64,000 bases of DNA from Lolium rigidum. Lineage: Eukaryota; Streptophyta; Magnoliopsida; Poales; Poaceae. The notes beneath the pieces were generated by a model. The model saw only the letters and a program-made list of their open reading frames with translations, ran no database searches and was not told where the DNA came from. Of the stretch, positions 57,649 through 64,000 are shown in pieces (position 1 is the first letter of the stretch; the number at the start of each line of letters is the position of its first letter). The DNA is taken from contig NC_061512.1 in NCBI RefSeq assembly GCF_022539505.1, forward strand, positions 154,983,962-155,047,961, read 5' to 3'. Both the position numbers and the translations under genes were made by a program.

Positions 57649-58430
57649 GAGCATCTCCACCGGCGGCCGCGATAGCGGCCCCCATAGCGATTTGGGGGCC
57701 AGCGTCATTTTTGAGCTCGCATCAGCGCGCCCCAAACGGCGCCGGTCATTTTTCGAGCCCAATAGAATCACCGGCATCCCCGTGCCAGCCCCTTCGCCAA
57801 GGGCGCGAATTGGGCGCGCCGGCGCCTCGCGGAACGATGGTTTACGCGGGTGGGGGCGCCTTGTCAGCGAGCGGATGCGATGATTCGCATCGGCCGCAAC
57901 GCGGGAAGGTTGGTCGTCAGCGTTTAATGGCCTCCCGCGCGGAAACCGAGGCGGCCACGGGAGCAGCGACTGGCCACGCGGCGTCCAGTCGGCGTAAATG
58001 TGGGTAGTTGCCACCACTATATAGTTTGTACGCCGTCCACCACCGCCGCTCCATTCTCTCCTCTCCACCACGGCCGCTCCATTCTCTCCTCCCCACATCA
58101 AAATGCCTCGCCGTCTGAAGACCATGTACTCCATGCTTGGCCTCAACGGCCGCGCGCTGCCTCCACCACCACCGCAGCCAGAGCCCGAGCCGGAGCCTCA
58201 GGCCGACGCCGACAACAGCGCCGACGAGGACGCAGACCCACGGTTCGCGGCGTGGGACGAGGTCTATGTCGCAGCCGCGGTAGAAGAGGCGGTGGAGGAG
58301 GCAGCGCAGTAGGGGCAGCCGCCGCAGGCCCCCGCCCACCCGGATCAGGCGGCGATCCTCGCGTCGCTGAAGGCGCAACGGTACAAGCGGTTGATGGAGG
58401 AGGAGGACGAGTTCGTCAACGACGTGAACC
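57649..58430 (+). mobile_element. Second PIF/Harbinger-type unit, 5' part
   Basis: TAA (57646-57648) precedes GAGCATCTCCACCGGCGGCC, the classic grass Harbinger terminus. GC-rich sequence with inverted GCGATAGCGGCCCC motifs follows, then a TATA box (58018-58024) and a coding frame. The unit is cut at 58430 by a Gypsy element, and its other end lies outside the window. Confidence 0.7.
58103..58430 (+). pseudogene. Pro/Glu-rich ORF of the second Harbinger-type unit
   Basis: The ATG at 58103 follows a TATA box by about 80 bases. The start is basic (MPRRLKTMYSMLGLNG), then a PPPPPQPEPEPEPQ stretch and an acidic region. A TAG at 58310-58312 follows EEAAQ. The same frame continues GQPPQAPAHPDQAAILASLK and then RLMEEEDEFVNDVN up to the Gypsy insertion at 58431. 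The function of this protein is unknown to me. The TAG and the insertion make it a pseudogene here. Confidence 0.55.
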
Positions 58431-59589
58431 TGTTGACGTCAGAAACCCACCGGCGGGCAGTGACTGGTCAACACCGTAGAGCCGGGAACAACTAGGGCTG
58501 CGGCTGGCCCCAGTCCCTCAGAGCGACGGCCCGCAAAGCCTCCTGGTCGCGCGCCGATGCAAATTGCAAGGGCGTGCCACCTGACCTATACCTGGTCAGG
58601 AAGGTGTGGATGATGCCTCGCTTAGTTTCCTGCAGGGCACACACGTACACGTTAAATACGAGCCTCGATCGGCTCTCAGGTTATCCTGTGAATCGGCTCG
58701 AGGAGCCGATCCACCCATGATTCGTCCAAGGTGGCCGAATATATGGTGGTCCCGCTTGATCAAGATAAAGCATATGAGATCCACGACGATTTGGGGTTTT
58801 CACCGCATAATCGGATCATCCTACTCACGATTGGGCCTCGCGCTCGCGCACGGTGATCGTAAGCCAATCCTAGACAAGGCCTAAAAACCAACACGAGGTT
58901 GATCCTCGGAACATCCTGTCTAGGGGCAGCAAACTACACCCTACGCGCCGCTGGATCCTCCAACCCTTTGTAAGGCCTAACTAATGCGAGATATCAAACT
59001 AATCCTTGATGAATCAAGGAGCAACCGTAACGGATCAGATCTACTAAATAACGATCAAGCGGGGTGCCGCCCCTGCACCCATGATGAGGTACAAGGACGG
59101 CTAGATGCGCGAGGGTTGCACTACGATAGCATATGATACTAGGAACAATGCTAACCCTAACGCATCTATGATAACTACGTTGCTCGCCATCAAAAGGCTT
59201 CAGCACGAGCAACGCATGAACAACGTGGGCAGGCTCGTGCTGCCTAGATCGCAAGATGCGATCTAGGCAGCATGGTGCTACCGGAGAAACCCTTGAGACG
59301 AAGGGGTTGGCGATGCGCCGAGATTGGTTTGTGTTGAACGTTGGTTGTTGTTTTTTTCATAAACCCTAGATACATATTTATAGTCCAGGGGACTTTCTAA
59401 TGTGGGCGTGCACCAAACCGTGCACGAGATAAAATCTAACTTCTACGTAGCCTACTATATTAAGATACACGGGCTAACTAGCCCAAACTCTGCGCATAAA
59501 GGCCGATTCCCCTATTTCTCGATGTGCATATCTTCAAACCCATCTTGATCGCGGCCCACCTCTGGCTTGGTCGAATTCCGGTGATAACA
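58431..59589 (-). repeat. G3 3' LTR (left)
   Basis: 1159 bp, starts TGTTGACGTCAG and ends GGTGATAACA. On the minus strand CTATAAATA (59383-59375) is the core promoter. The polypurine tract CCAGGGGGGCATG on the minus strand (59602-59590) adjoins it. It contains palindromic GATCGGCTC/GAGCCGATC motifs near 58668-58702. Confidence 0.9.
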
Positions 59590-59838
59590 CATGCCCCCCT
59601 GGTTTTGACAATGATAATTGCAAAACCATATGCATTCCTCGAAGGGTCATGTCGTGGAAGAGCCATTGCAGTCTTCTCCATGATGACGCCTTGCCTCCTC
59701 GTCTCCTCTTCATGACTTGGTGATTCCGGCACTACGTCCTCGGGAACTGCTTAGGTATTAAACCACGTATTCTCCCTTTATTTAGCCGCTTCCTGTGGCT
59801 TCACCGTCGGCACACCGAAAAAACCCTCCTCCATCACC

Positions 59839-60342
59839 ATGACCTCCTCTTCGTCTTCTTCCTCATCAGGTCTTTCCACCCAATCCTCCACCTCCCGCGA
59901 ACCGACGCCTGAATGGGGCCCACAGGAGGCCCATGCGGCCGACATCCGCCGCGCCATAGCCGACGGGGACGAGTCGACCCACGACTCCTTCGTTTGGTCC
60001 GAAGACGACCAGTCCTTAACGGACGGGGAAAGCGACCTTCGCTTTCTTGTCGTCGAGCGATCGGAGGAGGAAAGCGACGACGATGGCTTCTCCTGGGACG
60101 GCTACTCCTCCACTGAGGAGGTGAAGGAAGAGGAGGAGGACACCACCTCCTCCGACGAACCGCCGGCCAAGCGTCTCTGCCCCTGGGCGGGCAACATCTG
60201 CGACTTTGACAGCGACTATGGCGACGCTAGCGAAGAAGATGAGGACAATGAAGGTCCCGCCGGTGGTTTCTCCAGCAGCGAGGATGAGCCGGCCGGGAGC
60301 AGTGCTGATGATGGCGAGGATGAAGACAGCAGCGGCCCTTAG
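59839..60342 (+). CDS. G3 antisense acidic Ser/Asp/Glu-rich ORF
   Basis: 167 codons from ATG at 59839, on the strand opposite to gag. The start is a serine run (MTSSSSSSSSG). The rest is dominated by Asp, Glu and Ser, with DDQSLTDGESDLRFLVVE, DGFSWDGYSS, a short basic PPAKRLCPW, and an acidic end. TTTATTTAG about 60 bases upstream and a CT-rich leader could be a promoter; AATAATAG and AATGAAAA follow the stop. The frame is intact. No enzyme motif is seen, and the composition suggests a nuclear or chaperone-like acidic protein, which is speculation. It lies between the polypurine tract and the truncated pol, the same relative place as the antisense gene in T1. Confidence 0.6.
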   Translation: MTSSSSSSSSGLSTQSSTSREPTPEWGPQEAHAADIRRAIADGDESTHDSFVWSEDDQSLTDGESDLRFLVVERSEEESDDDGFSWDGYSSTEEVKEEEEDTTSSDEPPAKRLCPWAGNICDFDSDYGDASEEDEDNEGPAGGFSSSEDEPAGSSADDGEDEDSSGP

Positions 60343-61796
60343 ATAGGATAGAGCTAGGAATAATAGATGGGACAACATCCCTCCTAGCAACTTCCTTTGA
60401 GAGCAATCGGCTCTTTATGTAAGAAATCTCTGCTTATCAATGAAAAAGTTCCCTTTAACTTGATTTTGCCGATTTCTTTTATATTGAGTCCGCCGATTGT
60501 CAATCCGGTAGATGCTTAAAGAGCCGATGGCAAAGCATCAGCTTTCAAATGGATTGCAAAACAGATCGGTCTGATTGCCTTCTCAGATGTCGACTTGCAG
60601 TCCATGAAATTCAGACCCAAACTCCCAATCGAACAGGTTCGACACGTAGCTTTGAGATCCCAAGGTCTTTAGACTTTTAACATCATCCGAATATGATGTT
60701 CGCCCTGATAACAAAAACTCCTGGGTTAATGCTCCCAGGAAAGCCTGACGACCTTGCCGTCGAAGCTGACACCTCTGCTCAACACGTGTTTGCTCACAGC
60801 TTTTCCAGCGATGTCGCACTCCTGTGCCGCAACGAACTGGCCTAAGGTCTAACCACTGATGATGGCCCCATCCTTCAACTCCTCCCGTCAACCCTGGTGG
60901 TTTTATTCTGCAAGAACCCTCTCGTTCAGCATGGTTATGATGCAGAGACAGCCAATTTCAACACCATTGGCTCGCTGCCCCCCGAGCCTCGATCAAGGCG
61001 AGAGTGAAGTTGCACCAGCTGTCTTGGGCCACTATCAGCCCCTCTACTGTAGTGCATCATTAGCCGATCCTGACCGAATCGGTTGTCAACGGCAGAGAAC
61101 TCCCAGGTGAGCTGCCCCCCAAGTCTCTTTGATCCGATGAAGCAACCTTTGGTGAAAATGGAGTTCAGTCCAACTGGATGACCGCCGATTGTTCTCGTGA
61201 TCCTAGTCCGATCTGCACATCCATGCTGTTCCTGATGTTTGGCCAGGGTTGTGATCCTCAAACCTGTCGGCAAACCTCAACCCCTTAAATGAGAAAAAGG
61301 GCCGTCTTGGACGCCCAAACTGATGCTTCTGTCGATGCTGCTGAGCTTGAACTCTTGCCAAAGGAATTGGAAGTCGTTGAAGAGAGGGCCCAAGTCGCCA
61401 GGCAATCTCCATGAAGGGCCTGCTCTGGTTAGGCTTCCGCTTAAATCCCTTGAGTCGATGGCCGTGCATCGGCTTTGAACCCTTAAGTCGATGACTACGC
61501 ATCGGCTGCGCTCAAAAATTTCTGTATTTTCGATTTTCTTTTTTTTTATTAGCCGATCGATTCATGAATCGGCTTCCCCTGGGTACATCCTTCGTGGCTT
61601 TGTACCTTCGTACCTTCTCCGTGTATATGCCCCCCGAGCCGAATCCTTCAAGTGATTGAAGATATCGGCTTTTCAGCCAATTAAAGCTTTTCTCGCCACT
61701 CACCACGCGAAATAGCACATCAGTAAACAAGGGTGGTGCGAGTAATTTTAGCCGATCGCTGGAATCGTCTTCCCTTGTAGTCGTTGATCCGACTAT
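60343..61796 (-). other. G3 non-coding interior where pol is missing
   Basis: No reverse transcriptase core, RNase H or integrase motif was found on either strand. The stretch is sprinkled with ATCGGCT and AGCCGAT heptamers, often as close inverted pairs (for example near 61445-61510 and 61550-61575). Confidence 0.6.
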
Positions 61797-63737
61797 TTAC
61801 AGAATGTTGAGATTTCGAAAATCTATGGCCACGCGCCACCGGCCATCCTTTTTCTCCACAGGTATTACATTGGGAGTCCTTTCAGCGTACCTGCGTGGCC
61901 TGATGAACCCGGCGCCCAACAACTTCTTGATCTCCTTCTTGACTTCCTCAATCTCCTCTAGCTCGTCAGCCGATGTAACCCCATACCCCAGCTTTCCATC
62001 GCCTTCTAGGTCAATGCTGAACGCAGGTAAAGCGCGTGTTGAGGATAACATTGGCCAATCGCCGGAGTTGGCGTCCCTTTTCATTGTTTGGGGCCGATCG
62101 TGTGGATCGGCCTCCCCTTCACCTTTTCCGCGGGAGCGACTGCTCTCGGGCTTATCCTCGCAATGGCGATCTGCGAGCCCTGCCCTATTGATACCAGACG
62201 AACCACCTGGCTCGCGTCTTATGCAGTGGCTGAGATCGACCATGTTGACCTCTGGAAATGGCTGCGTGTCAGCTTTCATGGCGAACTGATCGAAGAGTAA
62301 CCGGCCTTGCTTTATTGCCATCTGAATCTGTCCGCGCAAGACTTTGCAGTCGTTGGTGGCATGGGTGAACGTGTCATGCCATTTGCAGTATGGTCTGCCG
62401 TTCATCTCCTGTAACGTGGGGATTTTGTGGCCGTCGGGTAACTTCAGCTGTTTTTCCTTTAGGAGCCAATCAAAAATTTGCTCCGTTTTGCTCAGATCGA
62501 AGTCGAACCCTTTTGCAGGCTCTGGTTGCTTTGCCCACTTGCAGGACACGGGTTTTGTCCCCCGGATCCGCTCAGCACTAGTGAACTCCTGATCTCTTGC
62601 AGAACCTTCATCTTTGTCCTTCTCGATCAGGGTGACGTGCTTGTACTTGTCCTGGTACAATTCTCGATCAGGGCGCTGTTCATATGCTGTCCACTTCTGA
62701 ACCATGTCTGTGTCTGCCGATGCGTCTGCATCGGTATCAGCCGATGCCTGTGCATCGGCTTTCGCCTGTTTGGGGCGCCATACTTTCTTTGGCGGGCGCG
62801 CCTTCGTCTCCACTATTTGCTGGATTTTCGCGGCCAGATCGGGCCGCGCTCTCCTCAACGTGTACAGGTACCGTGCCTCGGCTTCTTCCCGGCTTCGCGG
62901 CCGCTGCACCCGGCGCTTCTGAGACTGGCTGAGTCCATCAGGGCACCACCTTGGTCGGTGGTACCTATCTTCTTCTCCATCTGACTCCTCGAAGTCTTCT
63001 TCTTGAGATGACTCAGTCCGTCTACTCTGAGGTGGGAGAGGTCCTAGACGTTTGAACACTGAAACTTCGTTCGTCCTTCTCCTTCGCTGTGTGCATTCTG
63101 GGCAGTTCTCGATTGTTGGCAATCGGCTCATTCCTGAGTCCCAGCAATGTTTGAAGAAGGGACAGTTCCAGTGTTTGTCCATGTTGTCTTGCTCCTTTGA
63201 CCCCCCTCTGGCGCGACGTTCGTACCCGTCGTCGTTTCTGCCATGTTGACGATACCTCCCGTTTGCATCAGACCGACGATATCCTTCATCGTCATTATCG
63301 TAGCGGCGATGTCGGTCGTATGGCTGTTCATATTTGCTGAGGAGACGCTCGGATAATAGGCGTGGATGCCGTCTGTTTCTCACCTCCTCCTCGGCCCGGT
63401 ATCGTTTATCGCCGTCTTGGGGCCGGTCACGTGGAACGGCCTCCTCTTTCTCTTTGCCACGAGAGTGGCTGCTCTCTGCTTTGTCCGCGTCATGGCGAAT
63501 CACGAACCCTGCCATATTGGCATCGAAAGAGAACCCTGGTTCCCTTATGGAGTGGCTGAGATCGACCGTGTTGACATCAGGCAACGGACGTGTGCCTCCG
63601 TCGAGCTTGATGCCGTGCGGATGGATCTTCCCACAGGAGCCGACGAGTTCGGTTCCGAGGACCGCCTTGACCTTGTTATGTTTCTTCTTGAGCTTGTCAG
63701 CCAGGTCCTCGTACTTGACCGGAGTGCTTTCCGCCAT
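61797..63737 (-). CDS. G3 gag-like protein fused to truncated reverse transcriptase
   Basis: The most likely start is the ATG at 63737 (MAESTPVKYEDLADKLKKK); an open frame without ATG extends 15 codons upstream. The protein is about 646 residues. An N-terminal module PDVNTVDLSHSI...SHSRGKEKEE is followed by an Arg/Tyr/Asp-rich region. Next comes a Cys cluster (CPFFKHCWDSGMSRLPTIEN, then CPECTQRR), an alternating ASADTDADASADTD tract, and WLLKEKQLKLPDGHK. CKWHDTFTHATNDCKVLRGQ is a zinc-knuckle-like nucleocapsid segment. A second copy of the N-terminal module follows (PEVNMVDLSHCI...SRSRGKGEGE). It ends with the start of reverse transcriptase (KKEIKKLLGAGFIRP, WRVAIDFRNLN) at a stop before any catalytic Asp. 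The frame is intact through all of this. Confidence 0.8.
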   Translation of the reverse strand: MAESTPVKYEDLADKLKKKHNKVKAVLGTELVGSCGKIHPHGIKLDGGTRPLPDVNTVDLSHSIREPGFSFDANMAGFVIRHDADKAESSHSRGKEKEEAVPRDRPQDGDKRYRAEEEVRNRRHPRLLSERLLSKYEQPYDRHRRYDNDDEGYRRSDANGRYRQHGRNDDGYERRARGGSKEQDNMDKHWNCPFFKHCWDSGMSRLPTIENCPECTQRRRRTNEVSVFKRLGPLPPQSRRTESSQEEDFEESDGEEDRYHRPRWCPDGLSQSQKRRVQRPRSREEAEARYLYTLRRARPDLAAKIQQIVETKARPPKKVWRPKQAKADAQASADTDADASADTDMVQKWTAYEQRPDRELYQDKYKHVTLIEKDKDEGSARDQEFTSAERIRGTKPVSCKWAKQPEPAKGFDFDLSKTEQIFDWLLKEKQLKLPDGHKIPTLQEMNGRPYCKWHDTFTHATNDCKVLRGQIQMAIKQGRLLFDQFAMKADTQPFPEVNMVDLSHCIRREPGGSSGINRAGLADRHCEDKPESSRSRGKGEGEADPHDRPQTMKRDANSGDWPMLSSTRALPAFSIDLEGDGKLGYGVTSADELEEIEEVKKEIKKLLGAGFIRPRRYAERTPNVIPVEKKDGRWRVAIDFRNLNIL

Positions 63738-63775
63738 TTCAGATGTAGATGGCGACGTGGTGGATGTTGAGGATT

Positions 63776-63793
63776 GTCCCACCGGGCGTGCCA
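63776..63793 (-). promoter_or_regulatory. G3 primer-binding site
   Basis: The minus strand reads TGGCACGCCCGGTGGGAC, five bases inside the right LTR. TGG at the start pairs with a tRNA CCA end. The tRNA was not assigned. Confidence 0.75.
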
Positions 63794-63798
63794 GAATG

Positions 63799-64000
63799 TG
63801 TTGACGTCAGAAACCCACCGGCGGGCAGTGACTGGTCAACACCGTAGAGCCGGGAACAACTAGGGCTGCGGCTGGCCCCGGTCCCTCGGAGCGACGGCCC
63901 GCAAAGCCTCCCTGGTCGCGCGCCGATGCAAATTGCAAGGGCGTGCCACCCGACCTATACCTGGTCGGGAAGGTGTGGATGATGCCTCGCTTAGTTTCCT
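63799..64000 (-). repeat. G3 5' LTR (right), partial
   Basis: 202 bases visible, matching 58431-58633 with a handful of differences (for example CCCCGGTCCCTCGG against CCCCAGTCCCTCAG). It continues beyond the window. Confidence 0.95.

Larger units (their letters stand above)
58431..64000 (-). mobile_element. Gypsy element G3 with truncated pol, runs off the window
   Basis: The left LTR is 58431-59589 and the right LTR starts at 63799 with the identical TGTTGACGTCAGAAACC. The GAACC before the left LTR (58426-58430) is the probable target duplication; its partner lies outside. Coding is on the minus strand. The 4.2-kb interior encodes a gag-like protein joined to only the first part of reverse transcriptase, and a plus-strand acidic ORF near the 3' LTR. 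It cannot be autonomous. Confidence 0.9.

Noticed and set aside
62478..63804. Several plus-strand ORFs across G3 gag
   Set aside because: Shadows of the single intact minus-strand gag frame.
1..64000. CRISPR array, rRNA or tRNA genes, bacterial operons
   Set aside because: No regularly spaced short repeats with unique spacers, no RNA gene folds and no ribosome-binding-site organisation; tRNA-like matches are only primer-binding sites.

Overview
This window is intergenic-type DNA from a large grass genome. Every recognisable coding block except one or two small genes at the left end belongs to a transposable element: plant L1 LINE, Athila-, Tat- and Angela/BARE-type LTR retrotransposons, PIF/Harbinger, hAT and foldback MITEs. 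The families, the stacked nesting, the tRNA-Asp and tRNA-Met primer sites and the LTR start sequences point to a Pooideae grass, most likely Triticeae (wheat/barley/Aegilops group) or a close relative such as oat. Species cannot be fixed from the sequence alone. No rRNA, tRNA gene, CRISPR or prokaryotic feature was seen.

Layout. (1) 1-5.0 kb: the only plausible host genes, both on the minus strand. One encodes a small Q/R-rich coiled-coil protein behind a TATA box, a non-coding leader exon and a 1.2-kb intron that carries a 42-bp tandem repeat. A second promoter lies at 4.95 kb. (2) 5.0-10.4 kb: non-coding repeats. Two diverged copies of one segment (5.2-7.0 and 8.9-10.4 kb) differ by insertions. 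There is a 504-bp tandem duplication, a foldback MITE with a 9-bp target duplication, and a dead minus-strand LINE fragment ending in a second MITE. (3) 10.6-24.0 kb: a degraded L1-type LINE on the plus strand, split inside its reverse transcriptase by an 8.1-kb Athila-like LTR element (14045-22169, target duplication CTTAT) that carries only gag and protease.

(4) 24.1-57.0 kb: the main nest. A minus-strand SANT/Myb-like, NAM-associated gene of the PIF/Harbinger type starts at 56686 and ends at 24309. It is broken by a hAT element (25255-26450, 8-bp duplication GGTGGGAT) and by a 29.1-kb Angela/BARE-like Copia insertion (27232-56375, TCCAC). Inside the Copia sits a 20.6-kb Tat-lineage Gypsy element (32503-53142, GACTC). 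Inside that element's polymerase gene sits a reversed 6.9-kb Athila-like element (37461-44359, CTAAG). Every junction in this stack except the outer Harbinger ends is supported by a matching target-site duplication. Removing each insert restores the reading frame of its host at the hAT-independent junctions checked.

(5) 57.6-64.0 kb: a second PIF/Harbinger-type unit, facing away from the first and split at 58430 by a minus-strand Gypsy element that runs off the window end.

How the parts work together: the elements are layered insertions, not a pathway. The most interesting coding content is accessory. The Tat element has a spliced multi-exon antisense gene. The last Gypsy element has a plus-strand acidic ORF opposite its gag strand. 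The reversed Athila-like element carries a 240-residue acidic/hydrophobic ORF in place of gag-pol. The Copia has near-identical LTRs around badly decayed pol, and the Athila elements lack pol altogether, so several of these elements must have moved using proteins supplied by others.
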